Of a stretch of DNA of 64,000 nt, positions 1 to 11,351 are shown one piece after another. The notes beneath the pieces were generated by a model that made no database searches, was not told where the DNA came from, and was given only the letters and a program-made list of their open reading frames with translations. Every line of letters begins with the position of its first letter. The stretch's first letter is position 1. The DNA comes from Circinella umbellata (Eukaryota; Mucoromycota; Mucoromycetes; Mucorales; Lichtheimiaceae), in assembly GCA_025093555.1 (NCBI GenBank), contig JAIWNF010000002.1:62001-126000 (forward strand), in the 5' to 3' direction. The position numbers and the translations under genes are program-made.

Positions 1-10
1 TATATATTAC

Positions 11-496
11 CTGCAAAACAGAGTTGAGAAAACAAGTGTTTCCAGTATTAACAAGTCCTGAGACGTAATAGTTGTTATTGTTGTTGTTACTACTACCAAA
101 GAAGTTGTTACTATTATTGTTATTATTACTCGTTGGATCACGTAAACATATAGATTGTAATTCAGAAACACTTTTTGTTGTCGAGTTATAGATCGAATCC
201 ACTACTTGTTGTTGTTGTTGATATGAATATCGTTTTCGTTTTTTATATTTATTCTTCTTTGAGCTGACAAGTGATACTGGAGTGTATAACAAGTTGAATG
301 TATAATAAATATAAGTCAAAAGATGTTGTAATCCTAAGTATCGAGCAGCCGAGAAAAAAAAAGAATAATCGTGATGGAATGGAAAAGCTCGAAAAGCAAC
401 ACAGATGACCAACGTTATAACTAATCCGAGAATGATATGAATAAAATGATTCAGGTCGATCAACAGTGACTGGAGAGATTCCGGCGTCAACTGCAT
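11..496 (-). CDS. Membrane-anchored ubiquitin-specific protease, 5' exon (partial)
   Basis: First exon of a USP/UBP cysteine deubiquitinase; the rest lies beyond the window edge. The ATG at 496 opens 162 codons that end in phase 0 at a GT donor (bases 10-9). Residues about 15-37 form one hydrophobic membrane segment. A Lys/Arg-rich stretch and Gln and Asn runs follow, and the exon ends in GLVNTGNTCFLNSVLQ, the USP Cys box, with the catalytic Cys in GNTCFLN. An N-terminal membrane anchor ahead of the Cys box is the architecture of yeast Ubp1 and of mitochondrial USP30, so a membrane-tethered enzyme that removes ubiquitin from organelle-surface proteins is inferred. Family assignment is secure; the subfamily and organelle are not. 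Confidence 0.88.
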
Positions 497-1459
497 TGTT
501 TCTAATTTACTTTTATAATGGTTTTATTATTTCTGTTATTCGTTGTTAGCTGTTTTAATAATAAAAAATGATGGAAAAGAAAGGTTAATGTAATAAAAAA
601 TGGCGGGGAAGAAGATATTCTATCGTGTGGTATTAAGGGGGTCAAAAAAGAAAAACAATTTTTTTAATGTGTTGATGGTTTGCAAGCTAATTATTATTAA
701 TTAGCTACTCATTTTCGTTACCAGACCACATACCAAAAAAGTTTTATAAATGCAAAGTAAATCAACAAAAAAAAAAAAGAAAGAAAACTAGTTTTTCCTT
801 CTTTTCACTTCTTTCCTCTTTCTTTTACCTGTTTTTTATTTTTCATTATTATATTAAAGAAAAAAAACCCTTCATTTTTATTATTATTATCACTATTATT
901 TCATATTTTATTATCATCACATAAATTCATTTAATATTATTATTCTATTCTTTTATATATTTTTTTTATTTATACAGAAAAAAAAAACACATATTTTTCC
1001 CTTAAAATTTGGTTATGATTAGTACTTTTGGCCACAACAACATCGTTTATAGTGTTGAATATTTTATTAACGTCGCTTTTGCGTCTTTTATAATTTCGTA
1101 TCAAGCTCTTTGAGCCTTGTTGCACTCGAGCTTTTTCATTATTTTACTTGCATTTTGCTTTTATTATTATTATTTTTTTCATTGTTATTATTCATTCATT
1201 TATCATCACTATCATAAATCATCTTCTTCTTTTTCTTTCTTATCAAGTGTAAAAAAAAAAAATCAAGACGTTTTGGACCTTTTTTTCATAACTTCTTTTC
1301 TCTCCCCACCCCCCCTTTTTTTTCTTTTTGCTTTTGAAAAGCAGTTCATCGTTTTTTTTTTCTTTTTTTTTTTTACATATATATTAATATATATATATTT
1401 TAACTCAAAATCTTTTTTTTCTCTTAAAAAACAACATCAACAAAAGAATAAAATAACGA
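497..1459. other. Divergent intergenic region (USP / copper-fist)
   Basis: About 960 bp between two divergently transcribed genes. It is rich in poly-T and TA runs and must hold both promoters. The open frames across it encode Phe/Tyr/Ser runs from T-rich DNA and are not credible proteins. I saw no clear regulatory motif. Confidence 0.6.
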
Positions 1460-2753
1460 ATGGTGTTTTACGACGGTGTAAAATTCGCATGCCTCTCGTG
1501 CATCAGGGTTTGTATCTATATATTATATTTATACAAAATTATATATTTGAAAAGGAGTTTTGGGGGTGGGGGGGGGAGAGGAATTGTTTATATAACAAAG
1601 AAAAACTACGGGTTGGGGGCGATTACAATTTTTTAATGTTGATATTTTTTTTCCCGATCTAGGGCCATCGTTCATCCAATTGCAACCATGTGGATCGTCC
1701 TCTTATGGAGGTTCGAAAGAAAGGCAGACCTGTGAGTCAATGTGCTTACTGTAGAGATTTAAGAAAAACAAAACAAATCCATGCAAAATGTGTTTGTACG
1801 ACTGCCAATAATAATAACAACAAAAGTAGGTTTATCATTATCCAATTATATAATGATATTAGTAACGAGGATATACATATATAGTTAATAACCATGAATT
1901 TGTATATATATAAATATATGTAATAATAGATAATCAATCATCCTGTCGACAAGAACAACAAGGAGAATGTACGTGTACTGAAAAGACAAGAGTGTTGTTC
2001 TCTTCAGCAAAACGTCGAAAAACTTGTTCTTCATCATTATCCACTTCTCCGACAATCACTTCTTATTCTGGAACAGCCGGTTTAGCAACAGCATCAATGG
2101 CTGTGGCTGCGAGTGCTGCAGCAACATCAACAGTAACTACTCTGTCATCATCGTCCTCTACAGCAACAAATACGCCTCAGCCGCCTTTCTTACATCCAAC
2201 GGAGTTTGATATGTTATTTGCTCCATCGACACTTACGCAAGAGATGCAGCAACCTACAAATGAAGAAGACGTGGCTACGTTTTTCGACAATATACTCCAA
2301 CAACAGCAACAGTCTAGTAGTATAATTTCATCCTCCAATGATAATGCTCTCAGTATACCTATTACTACCACTACTACAACAACGAATAATAATAATATGA
2401 CTTGTCCAACGACAGTCCCATCATTTTGTGGTAGTTTAATACCCCAACATACATGTTTGCCACGATCTTTAGACGCGCCTGCAGAATCAGTTATGGTAAC
2501 CATCACACCCCTAACAACCAATAATACAATGTTACCATGCAACAACAGCAACAACAATAATAATAATAATTTTAATACCACCACTACCACCACTATCCGA
2601 ACAAGAATAGTAACATGTTACTGCGGTGAAACTTGTACATGTCCTGGTTGTCTTGTTCATCCTCAAAATAATATTATGTTTGAGACCTCATGTCCATCTT
2701 CCGCCACTTCTTCATGTTATAACGGTTCGGATGATGAACAGTGTCACAAATAA
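1460..2753 (+). CDS. Copper-fist transcription factor (Cuf1/Mac1/Ace1 type)
   Basis: Copper-sensing nuclear regulator, 344 aa, exons 1460-1507, 1663-1825 and 1930-2753; both introns keep frame. Residues 1-55 are a full copper fist: KFACLSCIRGHR, then SNCNH, giving the zinc ligand pattern C-x2-C-x8-C-x-H (C11, C14, C23, H25), then KKGRP (35-39), the minor-groove element, then a C-x2-C and C-x-C copper-binding cluster. The middle is Ser/Thr/Ala/Asn-rich and disordered. Near residue 300 is CYCGETCTCPGCLVH, a CxCxxxCxCxxCxxH motif like the C-terminal copper sensor of S. pombe Cuf1 and yeast Mac1. This suggests an activator of copper uptake genes that copper switches off, rather than an Ace1-type metallothionein activator; that choice is inference. 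The first exon is only 16 codons long. Confidence 0.9.
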
Positions 2754-2950
2754 TACAAATATAAATATAAATATAAAATAAAATAAATGCACTAACTTAG
2801 TGTCCTACGTAATCTTTTTCTTTTTCTCTCTTTTTAACTCCTTTTTTTTTCTCTCTCTCTTTCTCCCACTCACACGCTTTCGACCTTTTTGAACGCGTTA
2901 TAAGCCTGTTTCTGACCTTTTTTTTTTCCACTGCTCTTTTCTATTAAAAC

Positions 2951-3978
2951 ATGGTAAAAAGAAATATGAAAGTACCCTGTCATTAATATCATGGGGTTAC
3001 TTTTTGTCTTGTTTTTGTTTATGGTTATAGAAAAAAAAACAGGATAAGAAAGGAGGGTGTTGAGGGATTCTTTTTTTTTATTTTTGAAGGGAAGGGGAGA
3101 GAGAAGGAAAACCTTTTTTTTTTCTGATAAAATTTAATACCTATTTTTTTTCTTTATTATACAGCCTGATCAATTTACAAAAGAAGAAATCGAAGAATAT
3201 AAGTCTTCTTTTCAACAATTTGATAAGGTACATAAGAAAAAAAAAACAGTCATGAGCGACAGAAAAGAAGGTGAAAAATAAACGTACCGTTTACATATAT
3301 GCATATATAACAATATTGAAATATATACATATATAGGATGGAAACGGAACAATCGATGCAAGAGAGCTTGGCGGTGTTATGAAAGCATTAAACATGTCAG
3401 TTTCTGAAGTTGAAGTTAAGAGTATGATTCGGGAACTTGATGCGGATGGTAGTGGTTCGATCGATTTTGAAGAATTTTTGAGTATGCTCAGCAGGTATAT
3501 ATAATAATGACTTTTTCAAAAAAAGGAAGGAAAGCGGGAAAAGACATATACTTATAATAAAGCTTTGACCCTTTTTTTTTTCTTTACTGCTATTCTTTCT
3601 ATTATACGGCGCGTTTATATAGAACAAAATTCAATGGGAATGATGCACAACAAGAATTATTGGAAACTTTCAAAGTGTTCGACAAAAACAACGATGGGAC
3701 CATTTCGGCCAATGAATTACGAGAAGTTATGAGTAATTTGGGTAAGCTCTATTCCGACGATTAATAACTCATAATAAATCCCCACTTCTCCCTTCTCATC
3801 CTTTTCCTTATACACCAATTTGAAAAAATACCTAGGTGAAAGAATGTCAGAAGCAGAATTGGAACAAATGTTATTGGAAGCTGATGCAAACAAGGACGGA
3901 GTTATCAATTATGAAGAGTTTGTAAAAATGTTGGCAAGTATTAAGTTATATTTTCGTCATTCTAGCAAAATGCATTAA
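2951..3978 (+). CDS. Calmodulin-like EF-hand protein
   Basis: Ca2+ sensor of about 161 aa, exons 2951-2953, 3165-3227, 3337-3494, 3623-3741 and 3836-3978, in frame throughout. All four EF-hand loops are complete, with acidic position 1 and Glu at position 12: [36 protein letters not shown] and [12 protein letters not shown]. The start is inferred: exon 2 is phase 0 and an upstream ATG directly abuts a GT donor, the same ATG-then-intron arrangement known from animal calmodulin genes. The residues between loops differ from canonical calmodulin, so it may be a second, divergent paralogue. The C-terminus is uncertain. Read-through gives a short extension after KMLA, while splicing from 3938 to 4047 would give a different short tail. 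Confidence 0.82.
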
Positions 3979-6201
3979 AAAGTAAAACGCCAATGGCGCG
4001 CAACAATTTAATAATGATAACCGTTGCTTTATTTACTTATATATAGGGCCCTTAAATTGTATACCGACAATTATTTTTATTGTGTAATGTTGAAAACCTC
4101 ACCAAGCTTCCCCCCTACCACCGTCACCTTGACAAGAAGGCGCATGAATAAGTATAGTTAATCATAGTAACAACTATATACGTATACAATCGGAAGAGAT
4201 AAAAAAAAAGCTCTGGATCATAAAGATATAATACAATAACTGTTACTATAAATCTGTACACATAAGATATAACTGCTGGAGGAAGAGAGGTAGAGTGAGA
4301 GAGGCAGAAAATATATTTACGTTAGTATACTTGTTTACTATAAGAAAGGTTCATTGGAAGGAGTAAAAGAGGATGTATTTATCAATATTAAGCATTAAAC
4401 CTTAAGTATCAGATTCTACATCATAAAAATAGTGGCAGTATAGTATAACAATCCTGCAGAAAATAGAAGCAGGTTATTTTTAAACCCATAGTATTTTTTT
4501 TCGATTGTAAGTATTCATAAAGATAATTAATTTTCATTTGTGCATGTTAAAAAAATGCAATGAAAAATCATTATGACCAGATGTTTTGAGTTGTAGTATG
4601 CACGGAAGCTTTCGTTATTATAATGCCTAATATAACAATATAGGTATAATAGTAATGCGTGCACAGCACGTCCAATTTTATTCTCTTTGTACAGTATAGT
4701 AAAGTCTAATAAACTATCTACCACCACCCTATAAACAAAATGACATCGCGTGATCAAATAATAAATATATGTAAAAGGATTAGACAAGCAAAAGTACTTG
4801 TCCCATAATGATTGTTATAAAAGCTTTGAGTTATGCTCATGTTAGTTATATTTTTTCTTTTCTATATGGGTTAAACAGTTAATATTGCCAAGAGCAAGTT
4901 TTATTCGCTGCGGGATAAAGGGGAACCCGATATATGCGTCATGCAACTTCAAACTAATAGCATGTTATTTTTTCTCTTGACAGGTTAGAAAGCTTGAGAG
5001 GTGGCCCAGTGTAAGTTATATCAATTTCTTTTGGTAAAAGAAAGTCGCTTAATCTTGATTATAGATAAAATTTCAAAAGTAAAAGCTCGTTTCTAATAAA
5101 ATACTTGGGAGTAGTTACACTTACTAGTAATATTCACAAACTGCTGGACTTGATATATTTTTAAATACTAGAAGAACATAAACAAGATAGTACCCTTATA
5201 GGTTTTCAATGGCAATATGATGAAACATAACACGAAGAAAGGTATGTATTTTTAACATATAAATTTATATTAACAGAATGCTAGTCATCAGGTTTTCCAA
5301 TAAATGTACATGATGTTCTTGGACATATCCTATACTACTATTTAATTTTTTTGTGGAGATAAATATTGATTCAGTAGTATGTGTCTTCAAGTATGTCCAA
5401 GAAGAACAACAACACCTTTTTATTATTTATCATACATCTGATTGAAGATTCGCGTTTAAAATCAGATAACTAACTTCTATGTTATCGTTAGAAAGTAACT
5501 GCTGAAATTTTAGGTTTAGTATGAGTTTGACAAATTAAATCCATCACATATGTATTATGTACTTTATGAATATCAGCACCAAACATATCAAAGTATGGCT
5601 AAAATACTTTAACTGTCGGGTTAGATTCCTTCTTTCTTTCGAAAGGAAATTATTTGTGTAAATTATAGAAAAAGAAAATTGGAACAGACTTTCCTTATTC
5701 CTTTATTAATCTCGCCTTTATGAACAAAAAAAAAATGCTTTGTACGTATAAGTGTACGTACGTAGTTATAGTGAAAAAACGCAGTAACAATGGAATTCAT
5801 TATCTTAGTGAAACTTTTAAAAAAAATAACAGTTATATTATTTTGTAATATCTCGGCTGTGAATCGATAGGAAAGAACAATATCAAAGATCCAACTTTAC
5901 TTAATATTTAAAAAAATCAATTGGTGAATTAGGCTGCCAAAAATTAGATGACAAGATGGGCTATAGATTACGTATAATAGTACCTTATTGATCTTGTGGC
6001 CCATCATGTAGTCATCCTCAAAGTTAACAACGTTGTATCGGAAAGAAGAAGTATTTTTTAAGAGACTATAGAAGGAAATCATTTTCTAATCAGCGTTGGG
6101 ATTAAGGAGAATGGATAGAAAAGAATATGTGCACAGAAAATAAAATAAGATGAAATAAAACAAGAGGGAGGGAAAAGAAAGTGTTGAAGAAATACACTAT
6201 T
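3979..6201. other. Gene-free interval
   Basis: About 2.2 kb downstream of the calmodulin-like gene. Short frames occur but none shows a recognisable domain, splice structure or biased composition. The only structured element I see is the imperfect inverted repeat near 5312-5408. Confidence 0.5.
5312..5408. repeat. Imperfect inverted repeat / hairpin
   Basis: GTTCTTGGACATATCC followed by TATACTACTA on the left arm is matched in reverse complement by AGTAGTATGTG and AGTATGTCCAAGAA on the right arm, separated by about 30 AT-rich bases. It could form a stem-loop and may be a small MITE remnant. No target duplication is evident. Confidence 0.4.
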
Positions 6202-6749
6202 TCATGCTTCAGAGTCATAGGTGATCCATTTAACTCTTTTCTTTTCTTTAGGATATGGTGAATGGGTGGTGGCGGTTTTATTATTTATAAAAGTTCGTAG
6301 GTGAGGAGAGTGTGATATACGAATTTGTGGGGAAAATGACGACAGGGCTGGAGGAAGGGCGGTAGGAGATGATGGCTCCATGATGGCGTTGAAGAAGGGG
6401 GAGAAGGGAGAAGGAGAAGGGGGTCGAAGACATAGACAAAGACGAAAAATGGTAGGAGCAAAGTTAGAATTGTCAATGGACTCTGGGACACCATCAATGA
6501 CTGAATTTGGGAATCCGGGGTAACACTGGTTTGTGAATAGCAGTTGCTGATTCCGTACCATGTACTGTACCTGTTGTTCCATGCCAAAAATAATCGATTC
6601 TAATTTCTAGATGCTTATCTCTCCGAGTCAATTTGCCACTTCAACTTGTGACTCCACAATATGAGGGACTACCACTTCGTAATCCTGCAACCTATCAACT
6701 GAGGGGTTGTTTAAAGAAGCAACAACTTGGTCCTGGCATTCTTTGATTT
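6202..6749 (-). pseudogene. Degenerate coding fragment, unknown
   Basis: On the minus strand a hydrophilic segment of about 38 codons (containing VVASLNNPSVDRLQDYEVVV) runs in one frame through two in-frame stops (TGA, then TAG) into a 126-codon frame beginning MEQQVQYMVRNQQLLF. The middle looks coiled-coil-like (LESIIFGMEQQVQYMV). The tail is Pro/Ser-rich and probably not coding. Continuity of frame through the stops suggests a decayed gene, possibly transposon-derived, but I recognise no family. Confidence 0.3.
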
Positions 6750-8139
6750 CTAGGCTGAGAACAGGTTAACAGTCAAATCCCGTTTTCAACTCCCATTTTT
6801 GCAAATCTCCCAGTTATGTACCCTTTGTTTTTGGAAATGTTAAAAACACTTAAAAGAATCGCAACTTGAAACTTGCATCAAACTTTTTGGTGGATTTGCG
6901 TTTATTGGGCTAATTTATACAATAATTTAATAATTCTTGCGTATATAGCATTCTTATAAATTATTAGGCTATTCAAATACATAGGAAATTACCAAAATGT
7001 CAGCAAAAAGATAATTTTTGAAATGCTCTATTTAATATATATTTTTATTAAGTCTCACTCGTTGCGAGTCTTCGGTTCTGCAACAAAAGAAAAATCAGGA
7101 AATCTCAGGTATGCAAAACCCGGGGGTTGACTGTAATATTCGTCTTGTATTTTCTTGAATTAACAGCAGCGTTCTCCCTTTCAAATTACTAAAAAAAAGC
7201 TGCGTTTTGAAAAATAATTCTTCTGTTGGGTCTACTCATATTATTTGGCGACAAGCTATGAGAGCTGTTTTGATCCATTGATTTCGACCCTTTTGAGGAA
7301 GGATTGTTATTTTTATGTTGTCGAATAGCTTACTTTAGTTCAATTGGCAATGATTCGTCTGTTAATTTGTAGTTATATAAATTGTCATATGGATGACCGA
7401 GACAATTTTTCCGAATGGCTAGTTGATAGTTGTAATTGATGATATGATATATTTTAAAGTCCCCATCAAATGCAACGTCCGGTTGACATGCTAATTTCCT
7501 TGTTTGGGGCAGTTCACGATTTTTGAAAAATAAAAATAAAATCCTGCTGGAATTACAAGGAAAAGGTTAACGGGGAAAGAACTAGGTACGTAAACAAAGA
7601 AACCCGGATTCATTGGGTGTTGAGCTAAAAGAAGATTTGTTGTGTAGAAATATGCGAAAAAAAGAGGGGATAATTAATGGATATGGTGAAAGTTGTTTGT
7701 TTTATTTAAAAAGCATTTCTCCCTTGAACACAACGTCAGGCTTGGCATATTTGTCAGAGACATATTAGAAAAACAATATAGAAGGGAAAAGAAACCTTGT
7801 TATTGACACAGAGAATAGGTAGAAGGAGAAGAAAAAGGTGCAAAAAGAAAATGTTCATCTACTTAAAAAAAAGAAAAACGTGTATAAATTACTCTTTGTA
7901 AATAACTAAATATATATATATATATTTTATATTTTTAAAAATCTAGAACTCTAAACATATTCTTATTTTATATGTATTCTCTATTTATTCAAATCAAGAA
8001 ATGTTCATCTATGTATCTTCATACTAGGCTAAAGATTCTTAGGGTGATGTTATTGAAGAGAAGGAGATTCGTGAAGCATTATGGTTTTTTTTATAAAAAT
8101 CATACCTAATATGTTTTATATATATATAGCGTGGCATAC
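6750..8139. other. Gene-free interval
   Basis: About 1.4 kb of AT-rich sequence with no frame I can support, no tRNA-like box pair and no clear terminal repeats. Confidence 0.45.
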
Positions 8140-8214
8140 CTAGTCTGGTTCAGGAGGAGAAGGAAGCTCAATCCATTTTAACAGAACTTTACCGGGTTCT
8201 GAAACCATGTATTG
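8140..8214 (-). other. Orphan terminal-exon-like fragment
   Basis: Directly after a CAATAG acceptor on the minus strand lies a 75-nt segment reading QYMVSEPGKVLLKWIELP, then a short Ser/Pro tail and TAG. Composition and acceptor resemble a last exon, but I found no upstream exons. It may be a relic or chance. Confidence 0.2.
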
Positions 8215-9774
8215 CTATTGCTTTGATCTTGGTTGTTGATGATAATCTGGATAGGTCTGCTAAGAGATGACATATTTTTTGGCCATTTATTTTGAAGCTA
8301 TTGGATTTTAGAGTCTGATTTTGGTTTAAACGTAGCAAGCTGTTGAAAAAGTATGATAATGGGTCCTCGGTTTTATGTCGTGGGATTGACAGCTGTTGGT
8401 GCATTTGCATGATAAACATGTAATGGGGTGCGTTTTGATGACGATTGCTAATGTTAGTATGCAATGATTTGCGCTTGAGAATGGTGAACTATTCAAAATT
8501 TTACATCTGGTACGTACGTAAGAAAACATTTTTGTGACCCGATAAAGAAGATTTATGAGCACTATGCTACTCGCAAAGTAGTACATGGAATTTGTAACAA
8601 GTCCTGACTTTTTGGTTTCAATGCTTTCTTGAGAATATGAATACTCTGCTTGTTGTTAAACATGTCGCTGTATTTATTTATTTTGAAATAAACTAAGATA
8701 TGAAGAGATATTTATACTATTTTGATATTTCATAATTGTGATTTCTTTTTCATGGAACTTGATCTAGACTTGCTTGATTATTAACAGGATCATTTCGGTA
8801 TTGTTTTTGTAAAAAATAGGTATGCTTTTCTTAGCTATTAATTCAAGAAATCGTAATTAGTTTACTTTTCATGATAAGTATTGTGCTACTAATATTTTCA
8901 TCAAAATATTTAATCTACGAATTTTCTTTTTTGTGGTGTTTTAACATCAGATCTGTTGAAACAAGGAGGAATGACAGGTGTCGGTATCGCAGAACAAAAG
9001 TCCGCTATTTTCTTTTGTCGATTTTCAATAGCTTTCATAGTTGTCTCCATTACAACTTTTGTTTTCCATATTATTTCTATGATGGGTATGATATCTGTTG
9101 AAAAAGAATTGATCTTTTTTGGATACTTGAAAACATCTGTGCGAACAATCCTGCTAACGTATCCGACAGGAGAATCTAACATGACTACTTCTAAGTTTAA
9201 ACCTTGAATAAAAATAAGTTAGAAGATACGGTCTTTGATACATATTTGTAACTTAAAGTGCTTACCCATGATAACATATCCAATCATTCTAAAGTCCCTC
9301 AAATTGCTCGGACAGAATTTTGCAGCCATACATAGCATATCTTTCATTGCCTTCGGGAGCTTCAACATCCCATCTCCCATATACTTATCATCGTTAACAC
9401 CAACAGAATTCTTCCCAACTTCTGTGCATCCAAGTTCGCAGTCGTCATAAAAAAAGAGCATATCCATCTTGTTGCCCATGTTTTTTCTTTGTCTGGCTTC
9501 CTGTCCTTCCAATCTTCTCTCACCGTTTCTTCTATTAGCAGACGCCACACTGCTCTTCTCCCCAATCTCCACCTTCACATCTGATCCATCAAACAAGGTA
9601 TAAAGGAAGCTCCACACATGATGCTTTACTTTGGCTTCGAGGGAGTTGTACTTGTCGAGTATATTATACAGATATAAGTCAGCAGCTGATAAACATGTTT
9701 GCTGTACCCATTTTTTGTCTTTTTCCTTAAAAGGATGGAATACAGTGTTATGTGCTTGATAATAAAGATCCAAA

Positions 9775-9782
9775 GGATCAAC
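9775..9782. repeat. Target site duplication, left copy (GGATCAAC)
   Basis: Eight bases identical to 11344-11351, directly abutting the left terminal inverted repeat of the Merlin-type element. Eight-base duplications are typical of Merlin/IS1016-group transposons. Confidence 0.92.
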
Positions 9783-9815
9783 GGTTATATTATACTTTGA
9801 AATACATACTTTTAA
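9783..9815. repeat. Merlin left terminal inverted repeat
   Basis: Begins GGTTATATTATACTTT. It pairs with the reverse complement of 11311-11343 (GGTTAAATTATAGTTT), with eight mismatches in 33 positions. Confidence 0.85.
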
Positions 9816-9872
9816 TTTTTGATAATTTATATTTTTTTTTCTTTTTAAATTTTAAAATACATAATTTTTTTA

Positions 9873-10121
9873 TTACAGTTTCATTTTAATATCTTCATCA
9901 ATTATTTTATATTCTTTATTATTTTTTAATATATATATATGCTCATATTTTTCACCTGAGCTTAACTTCAATGTAATGTATGCAATATTATCTTTTTTTA
10001 TTTTAAAATTAACATCTATAACATTAAAATTATATTTATTATTATTAAATAATTTTGTTGGAACAAAGCTTCTTTTAATATCTTTCAAAAAGTTTTGATT
10101 TAAAAATGGATTTTCTTCCAT
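9873..10121 (-). CDS. Small second ORF inside the Merlin element
   Basis: 82 codons beginning MEENPFLNQNF, 90 nt downstream of the transposase and on the same strand. The C-terminal half alternates hydrophobic and charged residues (AYITLKLSSGEKYEHIYIL, then EYKIIDEDIKMKL) and could fold as a small beta-rich domain, loosely like bacterial NTF2-like secreted domains. That resemblance is impressionistic. Most Merlin elements I know of carry only the transposase, so this may be a passenger, a structured 3' remnant or chance. Base composition matches the element. Confidence 0.45.
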   Translation of the reverse strand: MEENPFLNQNFLKDIKRSFVPTKLFNNNKYNFNVIDVNFKIKKDNIAYITLKLSSGEKYEHIYILKNNKEYKIIDEDIKMKL

Positions 10122-10210
10122 TATTATTGTATATATTAAGTTATCTTTTATTATTATACAATATATTTAATTTTTTTATAATTTATATGTGATAATAGTT
10201 ATAATCTAAA

Positions 10211-11244
10211 TTATTTCTTTATTTGAATAGAATATGTAAAATTTAAATTTTTAAATAGACTATCTTTATTTATTACTTTATATTTTTTAGATAATTTGTT
10301 ATTTTCCAAATTAATTACATTAAACACTTCATCCCAGATATTATGATTATAATGTTTCTTTCTCCATTGACATTCTAATAAATGGTTATATAAAAACTTT
10401 TTTGTTCTATATTGTGGTTTAATACTAAGTTTATAACCATTCCAAGTACCTTCAATTGTATTTGTACATGCTTTTGTTATAGGGTCTTTAAAGTATTTTT
10501 TATGATTAACAGTTTCATGGTGATAACCATTATCTTTTAAATTAATATATCCTTTCCAACAATCAGTTATTATCTTTGTTTGTGGTTTAATATACTTCTT
10601 AATATTTTGTAACAATGTATTTTGATCCCGTTTTTCTACAGGTATTGTAAAAACTTTTTTTGTATCTCTTTCTACTCCACCTAACACCCATACACCATTA
10701 GCTTTATATTTTCCTTTATTATACTTTCTTTTATTAAATAATGATTCATCTACTTCAACTTCTTTTTCTTTACCTCCAAGTATATCATTTTTTATATTAT
10801 CAAGAGTATTATTTACTATTAACTTCCTAAATAAATTATAATAATAACTAATAGTAACAGGTGCTATTTTTAATGAAACAGCAACACTATTTTGAGGTGA
10901 TTTCTTCAAAAACTCATATAATATATGTAAAATTTTATGTATTGGTAAGTTTGATTTATAAAATATAGTATTTTTAAATATTGAAATAGATTGTCTACAC
11001 TTATAATTTAAACATTTATAACAATTTAAATTTTGATAGTATGCCATTTTATTATTACATTTATCACATTTTTCTCTTATTTGTAATATATTAATTTGAA
11101 ATAAATAATCAATTGCTTTATTCTCATCAATAAAATATTGATATAAATCTTCAAAAGGTGTTAATAATACTTTATAATATTTTTTTTAATATGTGATTTC
11201 TCTTGAAAATAATTTATATTATTTTTTTTATTACATTTTGACAT
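10211..11244 (-). pseudogene. ISXO2-like (Merlin/IS1016) transposase, frameshifted
   Basis: The open part (11047-10211, 278 codons) continues upstream in the same frame to a zinc ribbon, CDKCNNKMAYYQNLNCYKC. The DDE triad is visible: Asp in EVDESLFNKRKY, Asp in IITDCWKGY and Glu in NTIEGTWNGYK, with WVLGGVERDTKKVF between. The only plausible start, ATG at 11244 (MSKCNKKNN), lies in a different frame. The two frames meet at the 8-T run 11180-11187, so a one-base indel there probably disables the gene. A missed intron or a sequencing error in the homopolymer are alternatives. An intact copy would encode about 344 aa. Confidence 0.85.
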
Positions 11245-11310
11245 TATTATTTTAAATTTATAGAAAAATTCAATTTTGTAGTAAAAAAATAATTAAACAT
11301 CATATCGGAG

Positions 11311-11343
11311 TTTAAAATGTGTATGATAAACTATAATTTAACC
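11311..11343. repeat. Merlin right terminal inverted repeat
   Basis: Ends ...CTATAATTTAACC, the inverted partner of 9783-9815. The frame of the disrupted host gene runs into this repeat and hits TAG at 11331-11333. Confidence 0.85.
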
Positions 11344-11351
11344 GGATCAAC
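11344..11351. repeat. Target site duplication, right copy (GGATCAAC)
   Basis: Identical to 9775-9782. On the coding strand it reads GTTGATCC, part of the Val-Asp-Pro codons of the interrupted gene. Confidence 0.92.

Larger units (their letters stand above)
9783..11343 (-). mobile_element. Merlin-type DNA transposon (ISXO2-like DDE transposase)
   Basis: A 1,561-bp element, visibly more AT-rich than its surroundings. It is bounded by imperfect ~33-bp terminal inverted repeats (25 of 33 positions match; both begin GGTTA) and by a perfect 8-bp target duplication GGATCAAC. It carries an ISXO2-like/IS1016-type transposase (10211-11244) and a second small ORF (9873-10121), both on the minus strand. 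It sits in an exon of the gene at 8910-12067. The perfect duplication and the otherwise intact host frame suggest a fairly recent insertion, while the frameshifted transposase and diverged repeats suggest this copy no longer moves by itself. Confidence 0.92.

Noticed and set aside
1117..1662. 181-codon plus-strand frame rich in Phe and Tyr
   Set aside because: Translation of T-rich promoter DNA that runs into the first exon and intron of the copper-fist gene in another frame.
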